From Fictibacillus nanhaiensis (GTDB lineage: Bacteria > Bacillota > Bacilli > Bacillales > Fictibacillaceae), in NCBI GenBank assembly GCA_017052515.1, contig JAFHKR010000039.1, forward strand, positions 124,001-188,000: DNA of 64,000 nucleotides. Direction: 5' to 3'. Each line of letters starts with the position of its first letter. Positions within the stretch are counted from its first letter, which is position 1. Under the pieces are notes generated by a model that saw nothing but the letters and a program-made list of their open reading frames with translations, had not been told where the DNA came from and searched no databases. Shown here one piece after another: positions 7,440-15,602 of the stretch. Position numbers and translations under genes: made by a program.

Positions 7440-9833
7440 ATGAAAAGAAGTAAGAAATGGCTATCTTCTGCACTCGTACTATCTACAGTGGCAGGGATAG
7501 CCTTTTCGACAATGGAATTTGGTGCAACGCCCCAAATCGCTGAAGCTTCATCTCTCAAGATTCAGCCAGCAGAGTCCGTATCTCTCGTTCAGTTGGCTGT
7601 TCCAAACACGAAAGAAGCGATGAAGAAAATCGAAGAACTTGGTATCGATCTAACACACAGAATACATGTTCATAATGGACAAATTGAAGTAGACGCAGTC
7701 GTAACACCATCTGAAGTTGCGATGCTGAAGCTCTATGGAATTACCGTAAAAGAAACGCTCATTACTGAAAACCAACTCAACCAACGTGCCGCAGAAAGAA
7801 GAACGGCAGTTAAGCAAGAACAAAAGCTAGCAGCCGCTGAAGAAACAGTAAAGATCCTCAGAGCAAACCACTTCACGAATCAATCAGACACTTTCCTTTA
7901 CGTTGAAGCCAAATCCTCATCTGGTGCTGTATCGAGCACGATTCTTACCGCTAAATGGACAGAGAATGGAGAAGAAAAAACGGCAACATTACAACAGATT
8001 CAAGATGCTGGAGAGTACCTTTATCATTCCTTCATGTTACCTGTTTCGGCGATACCAACCGATATCACAATTGAAAGCTCACTCGGAGGTTCAGCTACAT
8101 CAAAAGTAACCGAGTGGCTTGGTGAAGAAAAGCCGGACAAGCCGGGCGAACATTATGTAAAGAATTTTGTTGACCATTATATGGATCCCACAGAAATTGA
8201 TGCGAGAATCGAGAACTTAGTCAAAGAATATCCTGAGCTCGCTGAAATCGTTGAAATGCCAAACAAGACGAACGGGTATCGCAGACAAGCTCAAGCGACG
8301 ATGGGAACCTTGCAAAATACAGCAGTTGTCGTGACTTCTCGAGACTGGGGACATGAGGGCGGAAATGCGATCAGCATAGAATTGAAAAAGGCATCAGCTG
8401 CAGGTGCTCCTCTTTCTGTTGGTACGAGCGGAAGCAAAATCATCGTTACACTCGCAACAGATGCTGCAGGTAACGCAAAAAGTACAGCAAAAGAGGTCGT
8501 AGATCTTTTGAATGCAGAAGTCAGTGACCTTGTCTCTGCTACGACCTATCGTGGCAATGCAGGGAATGGAATTGTAGAGCCTGCGGTTTCCAGCTTATCA
8601 GATAACTTAAAAGCGCCTGCTTCTGTATCGCGTGATCCTTTTACGGTTAAAGCCATTCGAATCGGTAAGCACCGAGATGGTTCAAAACCTGGAGTGCTTG
8701 GTTATTCACAAGAGCATGCACGTGAATGGGTCACACCACTGGTTTCCGTTGAGACTGCTGAACGATTGTTACGAAATTATTCGCATGATAAAGAGACTAA
8801 GAAACTGGTTGATAATCTTGATATCTTTATTGTTCCGTCCATGAATCCAGATGGAGGACACTATAGTTTTTATGACTTTAATTCACAGCGTAAAAACATG
8901 ACAAATCACTGCTCACCCACTCAATCTGATAATGGATACCGCAATTCTTGGGGTGTTGATTTGAATCGAAACCATGATGTGGGGTCAGCTTTTGATGGGT
9001 ATGTTGGAGCATCAACAACGAATTGTCTGAGTGGCTCCTATGCGGGACCAAGCGAGCATTCTGAACCAGAGAGCCGTAATCTAGTGTGGTTGACAGATGA
9101 GAATCCTAACATCAAATTTGCCATGAACATCCACAGCTATGGTGGTTATTTCATGTGGTCACCAGGTGCTTATACGCCAGAGCGTGAAACATTGCCTCGC
9201 CCATCTGCTGGAGAAGAAGCTTATTATTGGCAAGCATCCGATCATATTTTAAAAGAAATCAAAAAGCATCGTGGTACGGTTATTCTACCAAGCCGAACAG
9301 GACCGATTCCAGATGTACTTTATTCAGCAGCAGGAAACTCAGCAGATCACCTTTGGTATAAAAAAGGGATCTACACTTGGAACTTTGAAGTAGGTGCTGA
9401 TCTTTGGAACAAAGAAACAAAAAGATGGGAACTGGTTGGTTTTCAGCCACCGTTTGAAGAAGGACATGAAGAAGCCATGGAATTTTCAAACGGATTATTA
9501 GGAATGATTGATGTGGCGTATCAATATTCTAAAGATAAAAAAGCGCCAAAATCAAGTGTTACACCAAATGGTGGACGACACGATGAGAAAGTGGAAATCA
9601 GCTTCAAAACGAGTGAGCCAGCTACGATCTACTTCACGTTAGATGGCAGCCGTCCAACGTTTGATTCTCAAAAATTAGCTTTGAACGGTACACGTGAAGG
9701 ACCAGAAACGTTAACGTTTGAAAAGACGACAACGGTAAACTGGTTTTCGGTTGATGCGAGCAAAAACGTTGAAAATCGATACGAACCAGGAAAGAACAAG
9801 AAGTACAACACGAAAACATTCTTTATTAAATAA
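7440..9833 (+). CDS. secreted M14 zinc carboxypeptidase with inserted and C-terminal domains
   Basis: A 797-residue secreted peptidase. AGGAGG at 7425-7430 fixes the ATG at 7440, followed by an Sec signal peptide (KRSKKW, hydrophobic core, about 35 residues). The M14 zinc ligands are visible: H426 and E429 in HAREW, H565 in NIHSYGG, with the catalytic Glu near 650 (NFEVGADLW). The M14 fold seems to begin near residue 240 (DHYMDPTEID), but about 120 residues of a Gly/Ala/Thr-rich beta domain (about 285-405) intervene before HAREW. Residues ~700-797 are a chitobiase/hexosaminidase C-terminal-like domain (YFTLDGSRPTFDS). It probably degrades extracellular peptides. A terminator follows. Confidence 0.92.
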   Translation: MKRSKKWLSSALVLSTVAGIAFSTMEFGATPQIAEASSLKIQPAESVSLVQLAVPNTKEAMKKIEELGIDLTHRIHVHNGQIEVDAVVTPSEVAMLKLYGITVKETLITENQLNQRAAERRTAVKQEQKLAAAEETVKILRANHFTNQSDTFLYVEAKSSSGAVSSTILTAKWTENGEEKTATLQQIQDAGEYLYHSFMLPVSAIPTDITIESSLGGSATSKVTEWLGEEKPDKPGEHYVKNFVDHYMDPTEIDARIENLVKEYPELAEIVEMPNKTNGYRRQAQATMGTLQNTAVVVTSRDWGHEGGNAISIELKKASAAGAPLSVGTSGSKIIVTLATDAAGNAKSTAKEVVDLLNAEVSDLVSATTYRGNAGNGIVEPAVSSLSDNLKAPASVSRDPFTVKAIRIGKHRDGSKPGVLGYSQEHAREWVTPLVSVETAERLLRNYSHDKETKKLVDNLDIFIVPSMNPDGGHYSFYDFNSQRKNMTNHCSPTQSDNGYRNSWGVDLNRNHDVGSAFDGYVGASTTNCLSGSYAGPSEHSEPESRNLVWLTDENPNIKFAMNIHSYGGYFMWSPGAYTPERETLPRPSAGEEAYYWQASDHILKEIKKHRGTVILPSRTGPIPDVLYSAAGNSADHLWYKKGIYTWNFEVGADLWNKETKRWELVGFQPPFEEGHEEAMEFSNGLLGMIDVAYQYSKDKKAPKSSVTPNGGRHDEKVEISFKTSEPATIYFTLDGSRPTFDSQKLALNGTREGPETLTFEKTTTVNWFSVDASKNVENRYEPGKNKKYNTKTFFIK

Positions 9834-9840
9834 TTTAAAC

Positions 9841-9875
9841 AAGGAAGGGGCAGTCGGCTTCTTCCTTTTGTTTTT
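9841..9875 (+). terminator. terminator of the M14 carboxypeptidase gene
   Basis: AAGGAAG (9841-9847) pairs with CTTCCTT (9861-9867), followed by a T-rich tract. Confidence 0.75.
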
Positions 9876-9896
9876 ATTCAACGATTGATGCAAGCG

Positions 9897-9925
9897 TTGA
9901 CATTTATGGTTTGCGAACATATACT
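9897..9925 (+). promoter_or_regulatory. sigma-A promoter of the ABC-F gene
   Basis: Consensus TTGACA (9897-9902), a 17-bp spacer, TATACT (9920-9925). It implies a start near 9932 and an untranslated leader of about 280 nt before the ABC-F start codon. Confidence 0.8.
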
Positions 9926-9972
9926 AACAATTGTAAGTAGAAGTCATTTTGGAAAGGAACGGTACTACGCTG

Positions 9973-10002
9973 ATGTGGAAAACTCTTATTTTCTTAGGCT
10001 AA
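9973..10002 (+). CDS. candidate leader peptide of the ABC-F attenuator
   Basis: A nine-codon frame, MWKTLIFLG, sits 40 nt into the predicted leader. GGAAAGGA at 9951-9958 could serve as a ribosome binding site, although the spacing (14 nt) is long. Short hydrophobic leader peptides on which drug-stalled ribosomes act are typical of macrolide/lincosamide resistance leaders. Existence of translation is inference. Confidence 0.35.
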   Translation: MWKTLIFLG

Positions 10003-10079
10003 CTCAAATAATGAGACCTGGAGAATAGGATAAGTCTGCCCATTTTGCGTATACACGTACATATACCCTTATGATTTCA

Positions 10080-10103
10080 CACAAAGAACATCATGTTCTT
10101 GTG
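10080..10103 (+). promoter_or_regulatory. leader hairpin upstream of the attenuator
   Basis: CACAAAGAACA (10080-10090) pairs with TGTTCTTGTG (10094-10103) with one bulged A and a 3-nt loop. It lies between the candidate leader peptide and the terminator and may take part in alternative folding. Confidence 0.5.
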
Positions 10104-10146
10104 TTTCTTTGGATACGTGTTATTACCATATTTGTGCGAACTCACC

Positions 10147-10177
10147 AACCTCTCTGGGCCTCCAGGGAGGTTTTTTT
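10147..10177 (+). terminator. attenuator (terminator inside the ABC-F leader)
   Basis: AACCTCTCTGG (10147-10157) pairs with CCAGGGAGGTT (10162-10172) with one G-T pair and a 4-nt loop, followed by seven T. It stands 38 nt before the ABC-F start and downstream of the promoter at 9897, so it must be read through for expression. This is the arrangement of the antibiotic-induced attenuation known for vmlR-type genes. Confidence 0.8.
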
Positions 10178-10214
10178 GCGAGCCTCCCCAACGAATAGGA
10201 AAGAGGTGAGCTGC

Positions 10215-11942
10215 ATGACGACTGTATTACAAGTTAAACGATTGCAGAAAAAATTTGGTGATAAAGAAGTTTTAAAAGACATTTCATTTGATATTAGGCA
10301 AGGTGAAAAAATCGGCTTAGTAGGATGGAATGGTAGTGGGAAAACAACGCTCGTTAACATTCTTATGAAATGCATCAACCACGATCACGGATCGATTACG
10401 ACATGGCCGGCAAATATGAACATGGGATATTTGCCACAATCAACAGATTATGTGTTAGATGTTGAACGGGAGTTGGTGGAAGCCGGTGATGAATTGTTGC
10501 GAACGAGTAAAAAGTTAGGACTTCAAAAACATTTGCTCCAAAAGAATGAATTACAACATTTAAGTGGTGGAGAACGACTAAAGGTATCCATCGCCAAAAT
10601 TTGGGCAAATCATCCGGAGTTCTTAATTTTAGATGAACCGACAAATCATCTAGATCTTCAAGGGATAAACTGGCTTACAGAAGAGGTTCAGAACTATAGA
10701 GGTGCAGCCATTATCATCTCCCATGATCGCTATTTTCTTGATCAATCGGTAGAGAAGATTTTTGAGCTGGAAGAAGGGATTCTCACCATTTACGAAGGAA
10801 ACTACTCAGCGTATAGAAAAGAGAAACAACGCCGATATGAACAACAACAAAGAGATTATGAGAAGCAACAAAGAAAAATACACATGATTGAGCAGCAAGT
10901 GAACACGTTAAAAACATGGTCTGATAAAGCTCACCGGGAAGCAGGCAAGGGAGGAACAGCAGCTGAGAACAGACAGATGGGGCTCAAAGAATATGAAAGG
11001 ATGAAAGCGAAGAAAAAAGATAACCAAATTAAATCAAAATTAAAGCGATTAAATCTAGAACTCTCGAAAACAGGAATCGATAAGCCAAAAGAAGAAAGTG
11101 ACGTTTTCTTTCAATTTGGTTCCCCTGGAAAGAGAGGGAAACGACTCATCGAAGCACGTGATTTAATGAAACAATTCGGAGATCGTATCCTCTTTCAAGA
11201 TAGTCACTTTTACATCAAACACGGAGAAAGAATAGCATTACAAGGGCCAAACGGTTCGGGGAAGACAACATTTATTAAGATGTTACTTGGTGAGGAGTCT
11301 GTAACGAAGGGGGCAATCTGGAAGAGTGAATCGATGAAAGTTGCTTATCTTTCTCAAGATGTGAGTGATTTACCAGAAGAAAAAACGGTGTATGAATACT
11401 TTAATTTAGAAGAAAAGCATCAAGTTACACAGGCAAGAACAATCTTTGCTAACATGGGTATCGAGGACCGCAAACTCTCACAGCCAATTCGTCATTTAAG
11501 TTTAGGAGAGCGGACACGCGTTAAACTGGTTCTGATGATATTGCAGGAATACGATGTGCTTATTTTGGATGAACCGACAAACCACTTGGATCTGCCGAGC
11601 CGGGAGCAATTGGAGGAAACATTGTCACAGTTTTCAGGTACGCTTATCATTGTCTCACACGACCGCTTTTTCGTTGAAAAGCTGTGTGATAAACTGCTAG
11701 TTATCGAAAATCAGAAGCTCAAGAGGATGGAAGTGGGACTTAGTGAACACGAAGAACAGAGGAAACAAAATACAAACGAGGGTGTTCAGCAGCTAGCAGA
11801 AGAACTAGCTTTAGTAGAAAATAGGATTACGGAAATGCTCGGGAAAATTAGTTTTTGTAAAACCGGTACGGATGAATACAGTGCGGTTGATGAAGAGTTA
11901 CAACGATTAATGGAGAGAAAGAGGCAGCTCATGCAAAAGTAG
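10215..11942 (+). CDS. ABC-F ribosomal protection protein (VmlR/Vga/Lsa type)
   Basis: A 575-residue soluble tandem ATPase. Domain 1 has Walker A GWNGSGKTT, signature LSGGE and Walker B FLILDEPTNHLD. Domain 2 has GPNGSGKTT, LSLGE and VLILDEPTNHLD. The two are joined by a long charged interdomain linker (about 240-345, including WSDKAHREAGKGG), the part that enters the ribosomal E site and reaches toward the drug site. No membrane segments. ABC-F proteins of this type dislodge lincosamide, streptogramin A and pleuromutilin antibiotics. The ATG at 10215 has GAGGTGA 5 nt upstream. The same frame stays open back to 10071, through the terminator, but has no SD there. Leader attenuation is described separately. 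Confidence 0.92.
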   Translation: MTTVLQVKRLQKKFGDKEVLKDISFDIRQGEKIGLVGWNGSGKTTLVNILMKCINHDHGSITTWPANMNMGYLPQSTDYVLDVERELVEAGDELLRTSKKLGLQKHLLQKNELQHLSGGERLKVSIAKIWANHPEFLILDEPTNHLDLQGINWLTEEVQNYRGAAIIISHDRYFLDQSVEKIFELEEGILTIYEGNYSAYRKEKQRRYEQQQRDYEKQQRKIHMIEQQVNTLKTWSDKAHREAGKGGTAAENRQMGLKEYERMKAKKKDNQIKSKLKRLNLELSKTGIDKPKEESDVFFQFGSPGKRGKRLIEARDLMKQFGDRILFQDSHFYIKHGERIALQGPNGSGKTTFIKMLLGEESVTKGAIWKSESMKVAYLSQDVSDLPEEKTVYEYFNLEEKHQVTQARTIFANMGIEDRKLSQPIRHLSLGERTRVKLVLMILQEYDVLILDEPTNHLDLPSREQLEETLSQFSGTLIIVSHDRFFVEKLCDKLLVIENQKLKRMEVGLSEHEEQRKQNTNEGVQQLAEELALVENRITEMLGKISFCKTGTDEYSAVDEELQRLMERKRQLMQK

Positions 11943-11954
11943 CTCTGAAAAGAA

Positions 11955-11987
11955 AGTCAGGTGGACGCATCCGCCTGGCTTTGTTTT
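11955..11987 (+). terminator. terminator of the ABC-F gene
   Basis: An 11-bp stem, AGTCAGGTGGA (11955-11965) against TCCGCCTGGCT (11970-11980), with two G-T pairs and a CGCA loop, followed by TTGTTTT. Confidence 0.85.
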
Positions 11988-12094
11988 ATGATTGTTTATC
12001 ATCTTTTATAAAAAAATTATTACTTTTCATGGCTCTTTTAAAATTTTTATAAACACTTATAGGATGTATCAATCTTATAAGGGGGAAGAGAAAG

Positions 12095-12961
12095 TTGAGA
12101 GCAGGGAACATTCGTCAATTTGCTTCATTTAGCCAGTTTGTGAATGTAAAAGAGTTTAATGAACATAAACGTTATTTTTTGGAACGTCATGCAGGTTTGT
12201 TTACGAAGTCAGAGTTCCTGGCATTTGAGTTGCTTAGCCAATATAGTGTGGTCATTCCAGGAGTAGCAAACGCAAAGATTGATACGCTTGTTGATCGCGG
12301 TGCAGAAAAGGGTGGGAGTATTTCGCGTGCTTCTTTTTTACGAATGCTTAGAAAAGCGAAGTATACAGGATGTTTAGTCGTACATAAGACATATCGTGCA
12401 AGCGGAGGATTTGCTCATAATGTTTTTGTCTTTCAGCGGTTTGACCCAGCGAGTGGAACGAAAGTGACCCAGCGTGCGGCAAGTGAAAACCTTTGCGAGA
12501 GTAAGGACAAGCATTCAGAATTTGGGGAGGAAACTATAAATCTCTATAAAAATCTAAAAGATAAAGATCTAAAGATACGTAAGGAGAACGTCATGACGAA
12601 CAACTTATCTTTTCTTTCTTTAGATGACCTAGACGAATCCTTCACACCAAATTCTGTTCCGAAAGACTTCATACATATTGTAAAACCATTTTATAATACG
12701 GCTATTGAGATCTATACTTTTTGGGAGAAAGCGAAACTGGCATATAACAAGTTCACCTTCGACCGTCCGCTCGAATTTATGGTTTCAGTTGTAATCGACG
12801 CATTTAAATCAACCGTCTTTCACTACAAAAACAGAAAAATTAAAGCGACATTCATGCAGTATTTTTATGGAACGCTTAAGGGTATGTTCATGGTCGAGAA
12901 GAGACGTGAACACATGGCGAAAGTGACACGATACAATTGGATAGATGAGCCTGAAAATTGA
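12095..12961 (+). CDS. winged-helix domain protein of unknown function
   Basis: A 288-residue protein starting at TTG (12095), with a GGGGGAAG site upstream. Residues about 35-115 look like a helix-turn-helix/winged-helix unit: SEFLAFELLSQYSVV, then SISRASFLRMLRKAKYTGCLVV and a beta wing. A charged linker follows (about 140-175, several DKDLK/KDKHSE stretches), then a helical C-terminal half. The domain order recalls plasmid or phage replication proteins, but I cannot name the family. Four iteron-like repeats start 24 bp after its stop. A chromosomal regulator is equally possible. Confidence 0.6.
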   Translation: MRAGNIRQFASFSQFVNVKEFNEHKRYFLERHAGLFTKSEFLAFELLSQYSVVIPGVANAKIDTLVDRGAEKGGSISRASFLRMLRKAKYTGCLVVHKTYRASGGFAHNVFVFQRFDPASGTKVTQRAASENLCESKDKHSEFGEETINLYKNLKDKDLKIRKENVMTNNLSFLSLDDLDESFTPNSVPKDFIHIVKPFYNTAIEIYTFWEKAKLAYNKFTFDRPLEFMVSVVIDAFKSTVFHYKNRKIKATFMQYFYGTLKGMFMVEKRREHMAKVTRYNWIDEPEN

Positions 12962-12984
12962 TAACCTCATAAATTTTTGAAGTA

Positions 12985-13055
12985 ATCACATAAAAAATTG
13001 AGTCGATCACATAAAAATATGACCCCATCACATAAAAACGTATATTATCACATAA
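12985..13055. repeat. array A: four ATCACATAA repeats at 21-bp spacing
   Basis: ATCACATAA starts at 12985, 13006, 13027 and 13047 (intervals 21, 21, 20). The first three are followed by further A residues. Sequence between the cores is not conserved. It lies between the winged-helix gene and the promoter of the BASS transporter gene. The same spacing recurs at three other places in the window. Confidence 0.9.
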
Positions 13056-13080
13056 TTCTAAATTTTTTTATAAATAACCA

Positions 13081-13108
13081 TTGAAATTTCAGATAACTCG
13101 TTTATACT
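13081..13108 (+). promoter_or_regulatory. promoter of the BASS transporter gene
   Basis: TTGAAA (13081-13086), a 16-bp spacer and TATACT (13103-13108), 25 bp before the start codon and 25 bp after repeat array A. Confidence 0.6.
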
Positions 13109-13132
13109 CTCTTAAAAAGGAGAGTGACAACC

Positions 13133-14107
13133 ATGAGATTTCTAGAGAAAGTAAGTAAGACAGCAGGTAACACCTTTGCGATCTGGGTGATACTTTTTGC
13201 TGTACTCGCATTTTTTAACCCAGGAGGCTTCACATGGATCGCTCCCTATATTCCTGTTTTATTAGGAATCATCATGTTCGGGATGGGGCTCACCTTGTCT
13301 TTAAATGATTTTAAGGCAGTGTTTCAAGCTCCAAAAAGTGTTCTACTTGGCGTCGCTGCTCAGTATACAATCATGCCCCTGCTCGCGTTTGGTTTGGCGA
13401 CGACTTTTAAATTAGAGCCAGAAGTAGCAGTAGGCGTGATTTTAGTCGGATGCTGTCCCGGTGGTACGGCATCGAACGTTATGACTTTTCTAGCAAAAGG
13501 TAACACAGCCTTATCCGTTGCAGTTACATCCGTAGCAACACTACTTGCACCAATCTTGACACCAGCACTTACGCTTCTTTTTGCTAGCAAGTGGCTTCCT
13601 GTTTCAGCTGGTAGTTTGCTAATGTCAATTGTACAAATTGTTCTCGTTCCAATTCTTTTAGGTCTTGTCGTAAAATTATTATTTCGTAAACACGTTGAAA
13701 AAAGTGTGGCTGCACTCCCGTTAATATCAGTAGTTGGAATCGTAGCTGTTGCTTCAGCAGTTGTAGCTGCTAATGCACAGCAGATAGCTGAAACCGGTAT
13801 GCTCATATTCTCTATCGTCATTCTTCACAATGTACTGGGATTATTACTAGGTTTCCTAATTGCAAAAGTGCTAAAACTGAACTTTGCTGATCAAAAAGCA
13901 ATATCGATTGAGGTTGGTATGCAAAACTCTGGGTTAGGTGCAGCACTTGCTATTGCGCATTTTTCTCCACTATCTGCAGTTCCTAGCGCCATCTTTAGTG
14001 TGTGGCATAATATTTCAGGACCACTTCTTGCTACTTGGTGGGGAAAAAGAGCGGATAAGCAAGCTGCAAACACGGTTAATAACACTAACTATTCTAAAGT
14101 TGTTTGA
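13133..14107 (+). CDS. bile acid:sodium symporter family transporter (YocS-like)
   Basis: A 324-residue membrane protein with 9-10 helices. The BASS family signatures are clear: VGVILVGCCPGGTASNVMTFLAKGN (reported here as two parts, GCCPGGTASN and MTFLAKGN) and EVGMQNSGLGAALA in the second half, which line the substrate and sodium sites. Bacterial members import organic anions such as pantoate-type acids rather than bile acids; the substrate here is unknown. The ATG at 13133 is preferred over the GTG at 13124 because AAGGAGAG ends at 13122. Monocistronic, with its own promoter and terminator. Confidence 0.92.
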   Translation: MRFLEKVSKTAGNTFAIWVILFAVLAFFNPGGFTWIAPYIPVLLGIIMFGMGLTLSLNDFKAVFQAPKSVLLGVAAQYTIMPLLAFGLATTFKLEPEVAVGVILVGCCPGGTASNVMTFLAKGNTALSVAVTSVATLLAPILTPALTLLFASKWLPVSAGSLLMSIVQIVLVPILLGLVVKLLFRKHVEKSVAALPLISVVGIVAVASAVVAANAQQIAETGMLIFSIVILHNVLGLLLGFLIAKVLKLNFADQKAISIEVGMQNSGLGAALAIAHFSPLSAVPSAIFSVWHNISGPLLATWWGKRADKQAANTVNNTNYSKVV

Positions 14108-14116
14108 TATCGAAAT

Positions 14117-14160
14117 GAAGAATCCTCTGCTCGAGACAAATGAGCCGAGGATTCTTTTTA
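14117..14160 (+). terminator. terminator of the BASS transporter gene
   Basis: AAGAATCCTC, a mismatch and GCTC (14118-14132) pair with GAGC and GAGGATTCTT (14142-14155), followed by TTT. Confidence 0.88.
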
Positions 14161-14186
14161 AGTATATAAGACAATTTTAAAAACCA

Positions 14187-14203
14187 TGTCAGAAAATCTT
14201 ACA
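14187..14203 (+). promoter_or_regulatory. TnrA box of the ammonium transporter promoter
   Basis: TGTCAGAAAATCTTACA matches the TnrA/GlnR consensus TGTNANAWWWTMTNACA at every position. The centre (14195) is 49 bp upstream of the start point expected from the TAGAAT -10 element at 14232-14237, the position at which TnrA activates its targets. The window also encodes TnrA. Confidence 0.9.
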
Positions 14204-14267
14204 TGGGTGTAGAATCTGCACCAGAACTGTATAGAATGAAAGAAACAGTTCAGTAGGGGGCGTTCGG

Positions 14268-15542
14268 ATGGAAGATATCATGTTTTCATTAAACAGTGTT
14301 TGGTTAGTACTAGGTGCACTTCTTGTCATTTTAATGCAAGGTGGGTTCATCTTACTTGAAGCAGGATCGACTCGAATGAAAAATGCAGGGCATATTGCTG
14401 GGAAGACAGTCTTTACGTTTGGTTTAGCTTCCATTGTATTCTGGGCAGTAGGCTATGGGTTCATTTTCGGTGGTAACTCTAACTTTTTTATTGGGTTGTC
14501 TGATTTTTTCTATTCAGGTGAACAAGCGGAAGGGATGGCTTATTCAACAGCGGCATTCTTCATGTTTCAGCTTGCGTTTGCAGGTATCTCATTAACGATT
14601 GCTTTCGGAGGATTTGCTGAACGTGCGAAATTATCTGCCTACCTCGTTTTCGCTATCCTTTTCTCAGTTGTTGTCTATCCAGTTGTTGCTCATTGGATCT
14701 GGGGCGGAGGATGGTTAGCGGAACATGGTAAGCAGGATTTTGCTGGATCAACAGTGGTTCATTTAACTGGTGCGATGGCAGCTTTTGCAGCAACAATACT
14801 CTTGAAGCCGCGTATTGGAAAGTTCAATAAGAATGGTACATCTAACAACATCTTCGGTCATAACCAAGTTTACACAGCGCTAGGAGTTATCATCCTATGG
14901 GTAGGGTGGTTTGGATTTAATGGTGGTAGTACGTTTGTTGTAGATGATGGATTTTTTGGATTTGTTGCACTAAACACAAATCTTGCGGCTGGAGCAGGTG
15001 CGGTTGCTGCACTTATTATTTCTTGGATGGTTTTGGGTAAATCTGATATTCCGACGATTTTAAATGGTGCGTTAGCAGGGCTTGTTGCGATCACAGCTTC
15101 TTGTGCATTTGTTGAAACGTGGGCAGCCGTTCTGATCGGTTTTGTTGCAGGAATTTTAGTATTCTATTCTGTTAAATTTTTCGATAGATTAAAAGTGGAT
15201 GATCCAATCTATGCGTTAAGTGTTCACGGAGCTGCAGGAGTTTGGGGAACGTTATCTACGGGGTTATTCGCGACACCAGAACTTGCGACCGTAGGAAAGC
15301 CTGGTTTGTTCTATGGCGGTGGGTTTTCTCAGCTTGGCGTTCAAGCGATGGGTGTATCTGTTTCAGCGTTATACGCGTTTGTAGTTTCCTTCGCTCTTTT
15401 ATACGCAATGAAAAAAGTAATGAAAGGCCTTCGAGTATCTGAAGAAGAAGAAATTATCGGCTTGGACGTGAGTGAACACGGAAACTATGGTTATCCAGAG
15501 GCGTTCATCGCAAACGAAGAAAAAAATAGAATCGCAAATTAA
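14268..15542 (+). CDS. amt: ammonium transporter (Amt family)
   Basis: A 424-residue Amt/MEP/Rh protein with about 11 membrane helices. Conserved pieces include QGGFILLEAGSTRMKN near the N terminus, the FGGFAER loop, VHLTGAMAAFAA around the first pore His, and SVHGAAGVWGTL around the second pore His. It imports ammonium when nitrogen is poor. GGGGG at 14256-14260 precedes the ATG by 7 nt. The B. subtilis homologue (amtB/nrgA) is followed by the PII gene glnK, but here no glnK is present. A terminator and a GlnD-like nucleotidyltransferase gene follow instead. Control by TnrA is strongly indicated. Confidence 0.95.
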   Translation: MEDIMFSLNSVWLVLGALLVILMQGGFILLEAGSTRMKNAGHIAGKTVFTFGLASIVFWAVGYGFIFGGNSNFFIGLSDFFYSGEQAEGMAYSTAAFFMFQLAFAGISLTIAFGGFAERAKLSAYLVFAILFSVVVYPVVAHWIWGGGWLAEHGKQDFAGSTVVHLTGAMAAFAATILLKPRIGKFNKNGTSNNIFGHNQVYTALGVIILWVGWFGFNGGSTFVVDDGFFGFVALNTNLAAGAGAVAALIISWMVLGKSDIPTILNGALAGLVAITASCAFVETWAAVLIGFVAGILVFYSVKFFDRLKVDDPIYALSVHGAAGVWGTLSTGLFATPELATVGKPGLFYGGGFSQLGVQAMGVSVSALYAFVVSFALLYAMKKVMKGLRVSEEEEIIGLDVSEHGNYGYPEAFIANEEKNRIAN

Positions 15543-15553
15543 TAGTGGTTACA

Positions 15554-15584
15554 AGCATTGGGGTCTATTCCTCAATGCTTTTAT
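15554..15584 (+). terminator. terminator after amt
   Basis: AGCATTGGGG (15554-15563) pairs with CCTCAATGCT (15571-15580) and is followed by TTT. It is only 20 nt before the DUF294 gene, so partial read-through could couple that gene to amt. Confidence 0.75.
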
Positions 15585-15602
15585 CACATAGGATGTGTTA
15601 GT

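Noticed and set aside
10071-10214. Longer ABC-F protein starting at ATG 10071
   Set aside because: The frame is open but runs through the attenuator terminator, has no ribosome binding site and adds 48 residues absent from the family; 10215 has a good SD.
12985-13055. CRISPR array
   Set aside because: Cores of 9-12 bp with 21-bp periods are far too short for CRISPR repeats and spacers, and no cas gene is in the window. The same holds for the arrays at 28499, 47551 and 52502.
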